64,000 nt of DNA from Thelonectria olida. Taxonomy: Eukaryota > Ascomycota > Sordariomycetes > Hypocreales > Nectriaceae. The translations under genes were made by a program, and so were the position numbers. Below are positions 10,931-23,287 of this stretch, in pieces. The stretch spans positions 1,240,001 through 1,304,000 of the forward strand of contig JAGPYM010000003.1 of NCBI GenBank assembly GCA_020736575.1, in the 5' to 3' direction. The notes beneath the pieces were generated by a model. It ran no database searches. It was given only the letters and a program-made list of their open reading frames with translations, and was not told where the DNA came from. The stretch's first letter is position 1. Each line of letters begins with the position of its first letter.

Positions 10931-11750
10931 ATGGCGAACCCTCTCGATACCGACGCCGGCTCTGAGCTCTTCAGCAACTACGAAGCCGAGTTCAAGCTCG
11001 TTCAAGCCGATTTGACACAGAAACTTGACCAGATCCCCGAGCTTGTCGGAGAGCCCCGAAAAGCGGCTCTCAGTCAGGCCGAGCGCGCGCTGGAGGAGGC
11101 AGATGAACTGGTAAGTCAATCGTTGACACAGGATCAATTTCGCACTCCCAAACGAATCGAACAAGTGTCAACTCATTTTCTCAATTTAGCTGGACCAAAT
11201 GCGACTCGAGAAGCAAAATATTCCCACCAGTTCTCGTACCAAGGTCAACCAACGTTTCCGCAACTTCGAATCCGACACTGATGCCGCCCGGCGCAAACTC
11301 ACGTCGCTCTCTTCCGATCGCTCTGCCCTCTTTGGGTCACGCTATACCGATGACCCCGCTGGCTCTTCAGACATCCATATGGAGCAGCGTCAGCAGCTAC
11401 TGTCAGGAACTGACCGCCTTGACCGGAGCACCCAACGTCTTAAGGCCAGCCAGGCGCTCGCAAACGAGACGGAGGCCATCGGCACATCAACCTTGTCAGA
11501 CTTGGCCAGGCAGCGGGAGATTATTATCCATACGAACGAGACCCTCGTTAATAGCGAGGGCTATGTAGACAAGAGCGTTAAGACTCTGAGGGGAATGGCG
11601 CGTAGGTAAAGTGCATTTCTGAAAGAACTTCACTTGTCCGTGGCTGACCGTGGAATTTACAGGATGGCTACCAATCGGATAATCACCATTGCCATCATTA
11701 CAGTGTTGGTTGTTCTCATCGTCGCAGTTATTTTCAGCAAGTTCCGATAA
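10931..11750 (+). CDS. VTI1: Vti1-type Qb-SNARE
   Basis: Exons 10931-11110, 11190-11605 and 11663-11750 encode 227 residues, the usual length for Vti1. Vti1 is a tail-anchored SNARE used in Golgi-to-endosome, endosome-to-vacuole and intra-Golgi fusion; its partners include Pep12- and Vam3-type syntaxins. The N-terminal part (FSNYEAEFKLVQADLTQKL) matches the three-helix Vti1 N domain. The SNARE helix spans about residues 130-195 with LARQREIIIHTNETL and GYVDKSVKTLRGM. A C-terminal membrane anchor (IITIAIITVLVVLIVAVIF) follows, with only four residues after it. The last intron separates the SNARE helix from the anchor, so retaining it (stop at 11607-11609) would give a protein lacking the anchor. 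A PEP12-like partner is encoded at about 60 kb in this window. Confidence 0.95.
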
Positions 11751-12648
11751 GCTATGTCTAAGCATTGGAGTTCCGGCTATCATGGTCAGTTTTGACTTAT
11801 TACATGGGTTTGTGCCCGAGGTCTACGTGTACTCTCGTTCTGCAAAGGTGGCGAAAGAGACTTGTTTTATCATTCTAGAAGTAGACCAGGGTTTATGTTA
11901 AGTTACGTTGTTTGAATGCTGTACAATTTGCGCCGTCCTTTTTTTTTATCTACTGGCTCCGTGACGTTTGTGATGTTGAGATCTCCAAACTTATTATTAT
12001 AGTATGACGAAACGAACCATGTAAGCAAATAATGGCCATCCGAAACTATGCCTGGCCGTAATGCACTGAGTCTTGAGAGACTAGAGGAGCCCATCGCGAT
12101 TGCATGCATGATGATGATGGCCAACCTAGTAAATGCGGGGAACTGGAGCCTTCAGAGTTCATCTGGCCAGATTCAATGAAACGCCTCGACATAATTGAGT
12201 ATCCAGGTGAAGTCAACCATGCAATTTCCTTCTTTTTTTTTTTTTTTTTCAGCCAGAATTATACTCTGGATCTCGGTCCCGTCAATTCGGCTCTTGACCT
12301 CATCAATGCTGTAGTTCCAAATCGCAAAAACAACAGCTCATCCCTCAACACCAGATAATAAGCTTGTGAGGAGACTGGACCCGATATTCGCCCGGACTTT
12401 ATCCGGCTGCCCAGCCAGGGCTAGGTAGTCAGCTTCCAGCCTTCTCTTTTGTTCCTCTTGCAAAACCTTTCTCCCACACACAACCTTCTCCCAACTTCAC
12501 TTCACTCCGCATCCACCTCCCTCCCTTCTCTTACTTGCATTGTATTTTCCATTTCTCGCACTCAGTGCTCTTTACATATACCCTACCATCGCCGCGAAGC
12601 GTCACTTTAGAGCTTGCCACGTGCTGAACGTGGCCTTCAAGCTCTGCT
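11751..12648. other. Intergenic and SCD6 leader region
   Basis: About 900 bp with no gene. It contains a T17 tract (12233-12249) directly followed by CAG, and C/T-rich leader sequence from about 12430 to 12560. The frames in it are short and lack domains. Confidence 0.6.
12233..12249. repeat. T17 homopolymer tract
   Basis: Seventeen consecutive T on the plus strand about 400 bp before the SCD6 start. Such tracts often mark nucleosome-poor promoters; a role as the polypyrimidine tract of a 5' UTR intron cannot be excluded because CAG follows directly. Confidence 0.7.
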
Positions 12649-14600
12649 ATGTCTGAATTTCTCGGGTAGGCTGGACGTGGTCATCAGCACCTGTCTACGC
12701 CCGCTTACGCAGCCACAGGTCTCGTATTTCACTCATCTCGAAAAGCGACATTCGGTTCGTGCTCGCCCCTAGGCCCAATGCCATCCCTCAATGCTGACAC
12801 TCTCTCGCCAGCTATGTTGGTACCCTCCACGAAATCAACTCGGACGAGTCGACCGTGTCTCTCGAAAATGTGAGATCTTTCGGAACCGAGGGCCGGAAGG
12901 GCATGCCAGAAGAGGAGATCGCTCCCTCCGACCAGGTCTACGAGTACATCGTCTTCCGCGGAAGCGACGTGAAGGACTTGAGAATCGAAGACCACCCGAG
13001 TATCAAGGAAAACAAGCCTCCGGCCGTCCCTGATGACCCAGCCATCGTTGGTGTAAGTACTGCCCTGGTTCAACCCTTACCTTTCCTCTCTCCCAAATGA
13101 TGAAATATTCCGGATGTAAACACTGTCACGTCGGAAAAGCGCAAAAACGATGTCGAAACTTCCGTTGCCTTCCTTCTGATTGGGAAAACCTTACCCTCTT
13201 TTCTTTCGATGCATGTCATTGTGTTCATCGTGCTAACATGTTCACTCAAGGCTCGATCTCGCCCAGCTCAGCCACCAGTCCAGAATGCTCCCCCAGGAGC
13301 TCCTGGCTTCGGCCAAAACCCCTACCCTCCCAACAACTTTTACGGAGGCCCACCTCCTGGAAACTGGGGCCGAGGTGGTGCACCTGGACCTGGACCGGGA
13401 CCGGGACCGGGACCTGGACCAAACTTTGGCAATATGCCATATCCTCCACCTCCAGGCTGGTTTCCTCCCGGACAAGGCTTTCCTCCTGGTGGTCCCGGTG
13501 GTCCCAATGGCCCTGGTGGCCCTGGATCTTGGAACAACTATCCTTTCCCTCCTGGTCCTGGGGGTCCTGGTGCGCCGGATCCTTCCCAGCTTCAACGTGC
13601 TACCTCCAACGCCGCATCGACTCAAGACTCAAAGCCCGCTCCCATCGGCCCAGGTGCCGACCGTGGCAAACCTGCCACTCCTAGTGCCCAGGCCGCCCCT
13701 CCCACTGAGCCCAAGTCTCTAGCTCAGGGTCCTAGACAGCCTGCCCAGGCACCTACCCCTCCTGTAGAGTCAAAGCCTTCTGTTGAAGAGGTAAAGCAGG
13801 TTGCTGCCAACTTGCACCCTAATGGCCAGGGTAATGATGCGCCCAAGACTGCTCCTACTGGCCCTAGAAATCATCGTGTCACCCCCGTGATACCCTTGTC
13901 TGGGTCAGTCGCCAAGCCATTCCATCTTCCTGGTGCCAACGAGCCTGCTCCTAAACCCACTGCTGCTCCCACTCCTGGTAATGTTCAGGATGCTACGAAC
14001 GCTGCCCGAGCTGCCGTAGCTGTCGCCATGGCCCAACTTGGCAACAGCGGTGGTACCGCCATGGACAATTTGACCAAGAAGGTGAATGAGATGAGGGTCA
14101 ATGCTGTGAGGGGTGCCCCCCCTGGTCGCGGTCGCGGTCGCGGAGGACGGCCTGGCGCTGCGACCAAGGTTGAAGTTCCTGATTCCGACTTCGATTTTGC
14201 CCAGGCGAACGCGAAATTCATCAAGGAAGATGTCGTCAAGGAGGCCATTGCCGGTTCACCGCTGACCGACACCCCTGCCGGTACTTCTGTCGAATCTCCA
14301 GAGCCTACCACTGCCAGCGGTGCCCCTGTTGCCTACAACAAATCGACGTCTTTCTTTGACAACATCTCAAGCGAATCCAGGGAGCGGGCCGAGAATGGTG
14401 GTCAGAAGCCCGGTGGCCGTGAGTGGCGCGGTGAGGAACAGCGAAAGAACATGGAGACCTTTGGTCAAGGCAGCGTGGACGGAGGGTACCGCAACTACAG
14501 AGGACGCGGTCGTGGCCGTGGACGAGGTGGTCGCGGATACAACCGTGGTAGTCGTGGTGGGAGCCGACCTCAGTACCAGAATACTTCCGCGGCCCAGTAG
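12649..14600 (+). CDS. SCD6: Scd6/LSM14-family translational repressor
   Basis: Exons 12649-12665, 12719-12754, 12812-13052 and 13251-14600 give 547 residues. The protein family (Scd6/Sum2 in yeasts, LSM14/RAP55 in animals) represses translation initiation through eIF4G and promotes decapping in P-bodies and stress granules. The first two tiny exons (17 and 36 nt) are needed to complete the N-terminal LSm14 domain, which then reads MSEFLGSRISLISKSDIRY followed by VGTLHEINSDESTVSLENVR. A long Pro/Gly-rich region follows, including an alternating Gly-Pro run. Then come an FDF motif (SDFDFAQANAKF, about residue 410), an FFD box (YNKSTSFFDNISSES, about 460), a TFG box (METFGQG, about 499) and a C-terminal RGG tract (about 505-540). 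All expected domains are present in the usual order. The second intron has a weak GTTCGT donor. Confidence 0.93.
13383..13420 (+). repeat. Hexanucleotide repeat coding Gly-Pro run in SCD6
   Basis: About six copies of CC(T/G)GGA-type hexamers in tandem encode alternating Gly and Pro inside the low-complexity part of SCD6. It is in frame, so length change by whole units would only lengthen or shorten the run. Confidence 0.75.
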
Positions 14601-15786
14601 GATAAGTTCGACCGGCGAAGATCGACCGGAGCAGGCGCAGCTACGGCCAGTAACCCTGCAAGCATTCAAGGTCTGACCCAATGTCAACCTGATGAAGATG
14701 CGGACTCAAAACGACGACGCGAAGCAAACAACCCGACATGGCGAACAGTCGGTTTCTCACGGTTATCATAATTCTCTTGTATGATGTAACACAACCCTCG
14801 AACTTTCCGATGACATTTCTTCTGCCTCAGACTGGCAGAGGATGGAATTTCAAAGTCCCTTGAAGTGGCTTCAATGGACATGATAAATGCCGGTTTGAAT
14901 TGTCTCAGCGATGATAGGATGCCGGCTTGGAGTTAGGATTGACTTGAAAGAGGGCAGGTTTGGCAGCAAAGGGACTCGCAAGGACGGGTTTTATTGGGGT
15001 GGTTTGCTTTTCGGCCTTTTGAATCGACTAGGAACGGACGGCCTGGCATGGCCCGGTGTGGGTGCATACAAGCGATGACGACTCGGTTGACCAGAGAAAT
15101 GAAGATATAAGTTAAAGATGAAAATGGATAGGAGACTTGGTGCAACAGCGGCAGTCTACGGACCCTCGTACAAGACTGGTCAGACAAATACACATTTCGC
15201 CAAGCTCACACAAACTGCTTCCTTCCTGTATCGAAACCTTGCGCTATAATTTTAGGCACCAATTGTCTCGTGGGACATAAGTGTCCCCAGAATGATGCCC
15301 ATGGTGAAGCTGCTTCTCGGGCGTTTCTGTCCTGGTGGCGGCGGTGCTGTTTCTCGCAGTTGCCCTGCAGCTACCCCGCCAAACGTCATCAACCCACCGG
15401 TGAGCGGTATGACACACCGGTCAGCAAGCTCGACAAAAGCAAATGGAGGGCCTAATTACAACTAGAGGGGATTCAGTAGAAAGACGGGCATCCCCGAATG
15501 TGACACATCCTCCCGTCCGATGAACAGCTCAAGAGGCCAAGGGCATTGGACTTGAAAGAATGCCGATTCGCACAAATTCCAGAGCTGCACTTGCCGCTAA
15601 GCCCCTTACAGCGATTTTGCCTTATCTCACCGCGTTTTAGAGATACTTTTGTTCCCATGTAAGCATAGTGCCTGGTGTGACGATCTCAAGTTTACACGTG
15701 TGTCTTCGCGTTTAAATGTCACACTCAACTTCCTCGAAATCTTCTTTGTTCTGCCCCTCACATCCTCGCACACTCGCAATTTCAGC
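14601..15786. other. Intergenic, about 1.2 kb
   Basis: Holds the 3' end of SCD6 and the 5' side of RQC1. No additional gene is supported; frames are under 90 codons. An open frame continues upstream of the RQC1 start to 15649 but looks like leader sequence. Confidence 0.6.
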
Positions 15787-18013
15787 ATGTCAAGCAGGCA
15801 GATTCGCAAGCTTCAGAAGAAAAAAGACCTGGAGAAGGCAGAGGAGATTTTAGCCGAAAATTCCGAGGACAGCGACGGGCATGAGCAGCTGGCAACAGCA
15901 AAGCCTCGCGTGAGCCTTTTTGCAGCGCTTGGTGGCGATGACGATGAAGACGAAGCTCAAGATGAGGATGACGAGGCTGAGTCACAACCTGTGAAGGAAG
16001 AAGTCGTCGAGGACCAAAAACCATCATCCGGGAAGAGCAAGAAAAAGAAGAAGAAGAAGAAGAAGAAGAAGGGCGGTAAAGCTTTGGTTGAAGAGGATGA
16101 AATTGACAAGGCGATCAAGGAGCTGAACCTCAACACAAAAGCCAAGCCCGACAATCCTTCTTCTATCATCGACGTAAAGGCTCAAGCCGCAGCTTTCAGG
16201 AGAAATGAGCTTTTATCCATCAATACACATCATCTCAGAGCTCTCAACGAGATGCGCAGCCTCTTTGGGCGCGGCATCATCGAGTCCGCCGAGGCGGAGG
16301 AAGAGCAGGAACGCCTCCGTCGGCAGCGTGGTCCCGTCCGGCGCGAGGTCGACTTGGAAACATTTTTGCGCGGTCCCCCTGGCCAAAAGAAGCTCCCCGA
16401 GGTATCGCTGCGTCGCAATGTCTTCATTCAAGGCCGCGAACACTGGCCGCAGCGAACGGCGGGCGGCCTGACGATGAAGGAGATCAAGAAGGCTGAAGAT
16501 GGAAGCTGGACCGAGTACGCATACTTCCATGAAGGGGACTACGATTCAATCCAGTGGTTCTTCTGGTCTTGTGTCCAGATTGGCGATCCAATGAGGATGG
16601 TACATCTGCTCAATCAGGCCCGTAAGTATATCCAGCTTGGACAAAGCACTCCCTCAAGCATCCGACGAAGCATCTTCTGACATGTCCCTAGCATACCATG
16701 TATCAACACTCCTGCAGGTCAGCAGCATAGCCAAACAGGACCAAAATATGTCCCTCGCAGCTGAGCTTTGTGAGCGAGCCCTCTTCTCATTCGGCCGTGT
16801 CACCACGTCGACATTCCGTCAAAACATGGAGCAAGGCCGCGCGCGTCTCGACTTTCGCCGTCCGGAGAACCGACAGTTCTGGCTAGCAGGTTACCACTAC
16901 ATCCGGAGCCTCGTCCGCAAGGGTACCTACCGGACCGCTCTCGAATGGGCCAAGTTGCTATTCGCGCTGGACCCGAGTGACCCCTACTCCATGCGGTACT
17001 TCATAAACGCCCTCGCGATCCGCGCACACGAAGCCCGCTGGTTGGTTGACTTTGTCAAAGAAGTAGAGGCGAGGAACGACCACTTCGACTTTGTGTACCT
17101 CCAACAGACCTTGGTGTTGGCCAAACTCCAGATGGGCGATCAAGACGGTGCGCGAGCCGACCTGGAGGCGGGTCTCAAACGAGTTCCTTGGTTGTACTGT
17201 GCTCTATTCCAAGAGCTCAACCTCGACACGCCCTCGTCCATCTGGGGCATCAACGCCGAAACGGATGAGAGGCTGTTCTGGGTGCGGCTCTACCTCAGCC
17301 TTGCTAAGGACTTGTGGAACAACACCCAGGCCATTGCGTTGCTACAGAGCGTGGCCAAGGCCTTGGACAAGGTCGATGACAGCAACTTGCTGCCTGAGGA
17401 TCTTCGGGCCGACCTTGGACCTACAAGACTTGCATACCTCTCGGGCGAGACGTCGTTGCTCGCGGCTGCGCCCAAAGATCTTCTTGAGGCACAGCCAAAC
17501 TACGAGTTTGATCCATTACCACCACCCGAGAAGGAAAATATATTCACGGGCCAGGCCACAAAGGGTCCGTGGATGGGAGGTGGAGTGCAGCCATCGGAAG
17601 AAGGGAGACGGCTGCATTTACGTTTGATGGATCTCCTTGCCAGACAACCAGGCGGGCCGGTGGCCCCAATGCAGGCGGCCATCGGTGGCGCTGCAGACGA
17701 TTTGAGAGCAGACGCTTTGAGAGAGAACGACGAGTCAGACGACGAGATAGAGGAAGAGAACGGCCGCGATGAATGGGATGAGTACGGCCAGGATGAATGG
17801 GATGAGTATATCGAGGACTCGCAGGCGATGGAGGATATGATTGATATGGAGGAACTGGAAGGTCTCGCGGCTCAGACTCGTGGCGAAGGAACAGGCATGT
17901 GGGCAACGTTGAGGGAGTTGGTTGCCGCGATGCGTGCCGGCCATCCAGAAGGATACAGCGGCTCTGAGGGTGACGAGAATACCTCGACTTCAGCAGAAGA
18001 CAACGAAGGTTAA
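15787..18013 (+). CDS. RQC1: Rqc1/TCF25-family ribosome quality control protein
   Basis: Exons 15787-16621 and 16692-18013 (70-bp intron) encode 718 residues, close to yeast Rqc1. Rqc1 works with the Ltn1 ubiquitin ligase, Rqc2 and Cdc48 on stalled 60S subunits to extract truncated nascent chains. The start was chosen at MSSRQIRKLQKKKDLEK, the typical family beginning, rather than an in-frame ATG 46 codons upstream. The N-terminus is strongly charged and includes eleven consecutive lysines (residues 85-95). The TCF25 domain covers roughly residues 190-560, with the conserved YDSIQWFFWSCVQIGDPMRM before the intron and LLNQAPYHVSTLLQVS across it. The C-terminal tail is acidic and contains a duplicated DEWDEY. 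Identity is secure from several blocks; the mechanism is taken from yeast. Confidence 0.93.
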
Positions 18014-21000
18014 CCAGAAGGGTTGCCGGGTGCTTGGCCCTCGGATGATAACGAGCCTGGACATGGTGGTGACCGCTGAGTTGATACACGATACTTCGGA
18101 TAGGTCAGCCTCCCGTACCAGGTAGCCAGCGGCTATGTCAATGACATGGCGTCGCTAATGACCAAGGAGGGTTGTTCGGTGTCACCGCTGGGCTCGAGTG
18201 GCAGGGTCGGAACAGTCATGGGACGTTGACGCGTGCATCAGTCAAAGGCGAAGCCCGCAATATTAGCATTCGCCATTACCAAGACGTGGAGTCCAGTCTC
18301 AATCGAAGGGGGCCTCCAGGGATGAGAAGGAAATTCCGAGACGATAGATGACATTGGATCATGGACCATGGCATGGGATAGAATGGAATACCACAGCACG
18401 AAATATTAGCGAGACAGGGAAGGCGAGACAAGTGTGGGATTGAGTGGTGCGACCGAAGAGGTTGATGATGGGGAACTACAGAGGGAGCCCAGTGTAGAAT
18501 AACTGGCAAGGCAGACGGAGGAGCGTTGAATGGTGGGTGCTTTTCTGACATGGAGACATTGAGTCATTGACAGATGATCGAGTTACCATGCATCAACCTT
18601 ATTTCAATGCAGTAAAGTATTCGTACACAGATCATTGGGACACAAAATGTAGGATCAGCGCTCTCAACATCCCCATTAGGATTACGGAGTCGCATCAGCC
18701 GTCGTGCGTTACGAGTAAGTAATTGCGACTTTTGCGCAAGCCAAGCTCTTGCGCGGAGATGAGGAAGTTCTAGAAAGGGCATTCGAAGGCCCATATGGAC
18801 AAAACTTGGCCAATAGAGAGTTTGCGGTGGTGGCATGATTCAACCCTAGTCGAGATCGAGGATAGCCGGGACGCGGCGCTGGTAACTTCATTCAGCCCTG
18901 CTCTGAGTTTCTGATCCATTGATCCATCGTAAATGAGGAGCCGGCGGTGATCAGCCTGACGAGTGAAATTGGCGCAAGATTGAAGAAGGGGAGGAACTGA
19001 AAGATTGGCGTCGGAGCCGACGACACCGGCGCTAAAGAGTGCTAGGTCAAAAGACAGTAACTAAAGTAATCTTCTATCACGCAACGCGCGGGACACGCGC
19101 ACGCACACTAGCCATGGTCCGACGGGAAACACCGAGGCAGAGGCATCATGGATCCATGGGTGCTCATCCCTGCAGCCATGGTCGCATGGATGCGGTTTTG
19201 GAACGAGTCGGCTGGCGAAAGGTGAGACCTGTCCAAAAGTGGCATCTGTGACTTGTCTTGTCTCCCAAACTCCGGCCGGGGCGGAGAAGCTGATGGGGGG
19301 CCGGGAATTTCGGCCGTGCTTGGACCTTGGGCTTGGGGTTGAAGCTTTGAAGGTTGCATGCAAGCAAGACATGGGCCACATGCGCTGCGGGCGGCAAGCG
19401 GCAAGTGGGCGAGACATTGCAACGAGTGCGAATCGACTAATGAGGCGAAAGTGACAAGTTTAGCATGATGAGGCCTGCGCGGGTTTGTCAGGCGTGGGCT
19501 GAAAGGTCCCGAGAGAAGGTGGAGATGCTCAGATGGACGCCATGCCGCGGAGAAGTCGAGCAGGATGGACCTGTGCCAGTCCTTGAAGAGGCTTTTTCTC
19601 GAATGGTTCGGTCCCGGATCTAGCGCCTGGCTCGGAGGGGAAGCGAAAAACCCTCCGGGCCACACGAGACCGGAAAGTTTTGAGTAGAGAAATCGTGGTG
19701 GATATTCGCAGAGGCGATTTGTGATTGATTTTCGCATTGTCGTTGCCGGCCGGCGTATGTATTGTTACAAGTTGTAGACTACGTTGCATCCGATTATGTA
19801 CAGTATCGAATAGGCCTGTAAAGACAGCATGACGATGCATGTACGTACCTGTAAACTGCATGATGTAGGCTGCGGTGCAGAATGCAATGATGCAGAAATC
19901 AAGGCGAGGAGGGATCGAGAGGTGATGTGGGTAATAACAAGTGTGTCTCTTTTGTTGAGGTTGGCTCACAGTATTCCCGGTTGGCAGCCCTGGTGTATCC
20001 GGACTGTCCATCTTTCATGCATGTTGAATGCGCTAAAAGAAGACGAGGGTGTCGTTATTTCTCGTCGGTCCGTCGTCCAAGCCAGACTGCATCAGTGGCT
20101 GCATCGCAGTAAACCTCTTCGTTGTAAAGGGGGGGGGGACAAGGAAATGATTCCTTATGATTGTTGCGACTTGCAGTTGGATAGGTACGTACCGCGGACC
20201 GACGGAGGACAGGCATCAAGAGCACGGTCGGCCGAGATGGCGGCCGCCATGGGATTGGTGGCCGGTGGCGGTACTTTGTACATCCGGGATTAGCACCAGC
20301 GCTGTGCGGACAGACTTTTTATGATTCGATGGCTTTGTGGGTGACAGTTTGTTTGTAAATGAAATGCTCTCGGTTCGAGCTGTTGCTGTCTGAGATGGAT
20401 GGGGGTTTGGGGCCAGCACGTGCCATGGCGCGTCCTTCGCACGGAGGAGAAAAGAAGGCAGGCGCGTTGGGGACCCGGGGTGGTTGGAATTTGCTTTCGA
20501 GGCCCTGTCACAAAGTCAAGAGCCATCATGGGTAATGTCGCAGACTGGGTAGGTGCAGGACAGGCATTGTTGTTTCCTGTTTCTATTTCCGGCGTCTTTT
20601 TGTTTCTTCCAACTCCTTTCCTTCTTGCAAGCAAATGAGTACGGAGTACGAAAAACATGACAAGCCAGGGCAGGCGAGACAAGGGAATCAAGTTCAAACA
20701 CAGACAGCACGAGCATACCCCTGCCATCGTGACATGGTCCGGTAGGCCAAAGACGGTAAATCACAGAGAGCGCACAAGGAGAGTCTCCAAAGCATCGGGA
20801 GCATCATGTGCGATTGTCAGGCCGATGAGCCGAGTTGGGAAAGCCAGAACCAGGGCCGAGACCCTGGGACATGGTCTAGGCCCATTTGGCCCATCTAAGG
20901 GTCCGGCTCCGACGGCGGCCGGTGGTGGAGAGCCAGCTCTGATAACACGCACTGTAGATCAGCACAGCGCACACTCCGAGCGTGAGGTGTGAGGTCGACT

Positions 21001-23287
21001 CATAACCTTGCACACATGAGGTTGTCGGGACCAGTAACAAGTCGCTGCATTGACTGCACGCAGGACGCTAACTCCAAAGTCAAGCAGAAACAAGGAACCG
21101 AGACAATATTTATCAGAATGACCACAAAAGTCGTGGAAAATGGACCATGTCGCCCGGTGCCTGAGGTTCCATCTCCATCCAATTCCGAGAATCCCCTCTC
21201 AAACAAGGCCCTTCCCTGCCTGGTACCTGCCTTACCTTGCCTCCTGCATGTCTAGGTCGCCGTAGCTTGCTCTCGACGGCAAAAGCAATGCTACCGAAGC
21301 TGAGGGAAGGAAGACTAATAAGATCAATTGCTACCTTACCTAAGGCACAGAGGTCATGAAGGGCAAAATTTGCCGTCTTTGGCAATTAACGAGTGGCAGG
21401 CGCGGCAGAGGCATCTAGTTACCTTAGTTATCTCATCTCACATCCATCCATCCATCCATCCATCATGCATGCGCCATCACGCCGGCTCACCTCACCTCAC
21501 CCGACCTCACCTCGGGACACTTCACTTCCTTCCCTAACTGGCTTCGGTTTACCTAATACAACGCCACACACTCCCTCTCTGTACATACTACGTAGGAGGC
21601 AGCCGTACGAATACTATGCCTCGGGAAGGGAAGTAAGCATCGCGACTCAGACATGCTCTTTCTTCAGCTCAGACGCCGCATCTCCGGATGAAACAATCCA
21701 ATCACATGGACAGACCATGTCCTCACTCGCGATCATCACACCCAGTCCCGATCCCCTTGGGGCCTTAGCTCCCTCGGGCCTCCCATCCCCATCCCATCCC
21801 TCTCCCTTTCCCTCTTCCCTTTCGCTTCCCCATACTCCGTTCCCTTCCTCGGGCTTCCCTTCCTTGGAATCGCGTGTCTACCTGTGCACCAAGGACGGGT
21901 AGGTATTCGTACGTCGTATGCGCCGCCATTCAGCGACCACTCCTCTGACACCGATACGGGGTGGCTTTTGTTCTGTTGTCGGCCGATCGATCCCTTTCCT
22001 TTCCTTCTTCCTCCCCACCAACACCCCCAACATCAAAGCTGCACGAAACACACAGACTACCTTGGGCCGAGTCTTTCTCATGCAGAAAGGATAGCATAAG
22101 ACCACATCGGTCGCTCCATGCACAGCACAGTCTTCCCTGCAACTATCGCCTAATAATCGCAGCCATCGGCTCAATTCTCTCCCAGCCCAACTCAAAAGTC
22201 AACCCAAACAAGGGCAAGGCATACCTTCGTCCACTACCCTGCGCACTAGCCCAGCCGCGGGAGCACTGCCGAAGGTGCCTCGACTCGTGTGCGTCTTCTC
22301 TGGTGGCTGAATCAAAATCAAAAGAAAAAACCCACGCCCCCGGCTTTAGCTCTACGGGCCATTACAGCGTCGAGAGCCGTCAACCACTCGCTCGTCCTAC
22401 AGTGCATGTTGGAGGCTTGGACCCTTGGACGGCCCCATCTCCCGGCCCAGAATACATTTGGTACCACGCTTGCCGTGTCCGCCAAGCAAAGGGTAGTCCA
22501 GCGTCGACGACAACATCCTAGCAAGCCGACCCATCTCCCCCAGAGCAGAGCAAAACACAATCAATCCACTTCCGAGTTAGCACTCGGCCTTTTCAGAGAT
22601 TCTGCGGTAAGCATCTCTCTCACTCAGCATCCCCTCAATCCCCCGGCCGGTAAGTTTCCAGGTGCCATAACTAGACGGTATTCCATTGGCAACATGGTCA
22701 CTTGCTAGGTACATGGCCGCTGCGCTTCATGAATACACACTCTCCACCTCCACTGTCGTGATCTGCACGCTGCAGGGCCCTCGACCGTCCCCGTCCCCGT
22801 CCCCCGTTCCCCGTCCCACCTCCTACGTCCCGCTGGCCGTGCCCCGTCCCAAGTCCGCGTCGCAGGTCCTTCTTCGCCGTGTTGTTCTAACCCGTCTCCA
22901 GCTTCTGGCTCTCCTCCTCCTTCACCTCCCCATTCTCGACTAGCCCGTGCCCGACTTGCCTTTGCTTCGCCATCCGCCATGTCCCCCGCGACATCGGCGC
23001 ACCTGCGACTCGATACTGCTTGCGTCCTCAACCAGACGCCTGAGGCATCGTGAGCAATTCGCCAATCCCGCCCCAACCCTCAATCCCGTCGAGCTTCTGA
23101 AGCCCTCTCCCGACACCCTTATCCGCCTCCGCCGTTATCCCAGAGCCGAAAGCTGGTGGCTCTATCGACTCGTTCGATCCTCCTATCGCCCCATTGTACG
23201 GACACCGACTCGCCTCTCGCACTCGATCGCAATCGTCCTCGATACCTCCCCACCCCTTAATCTGTCCGGACTCCGAACTCGTCCGGT
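18014..23287. other. 5.3-kb stretch with no supportable gene
   Basis: The open frames here (for example 19108-19737 minus, 19829-20293 plus, 20290-20727 minus, 21393-21902 plus, 21961-22521 plus) overlap on both strands, lack domains and show no codon preference, so none is accepted. Features seen are a CATC tetramer repeat (21441-21464), a G10 run near 20129-20138, several TACCT(A)AGG-like motifs (about 21222-21240, 21331-21346), and a strongly C/T-rich stretch from about 22700 to 23287 that looks like a long 5' leader of the next gene. Part of this region may be a long untranslated leader, a non-coding transcript or distal regulatory DNA. Confidence 0.55.
21441..21464. repeat. (CATC)6 microsatellite
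   Basis: Six perfect tandem copies of CATC, followed by ATGCAT. Simple sequence repeat in non-coding DNA. Confidence 0.85.

Noticed and set aside
12233..12252. T17 plus CAG as a 5' UTR intron acceptor of SCD6
   Set aside because: The pattern fits, but no matching donor can be chosen without transcript data.
13242..13625. Arg/Thr-rich frame antisense to SCD6
   Set aside because: Product of the Gly/Pro-coding repeat read on the other strand.
15649..15786. 46-codon N-terminal extension of RQC1
   Set aside because: The extension is unlike the family; MSSRQIRKLQKKK is the usual start.
19108..19737. 209-codon minus-strand frame in the 18-23 kb region
   Set aside because: Pro/Ser/His-rich random-looking translation with no domain or splice context.
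20365..20385. GGTTCGAG as a possible tRNA B-box
   Set aside because: No A-box or cloverleaf can be folded around it.
21441..21464. CATC repeat as a CRISPR-like array
   Set aside because: Units are only 4 bp with no spacers; it is a simple microsatellite.
21393..21902. 169-codon plus-strand frame with repeated Pro/Ser/His
   Set aside because: It reads through the CATC repeat and C/T-rich DNA; the composition follows from the repeat.
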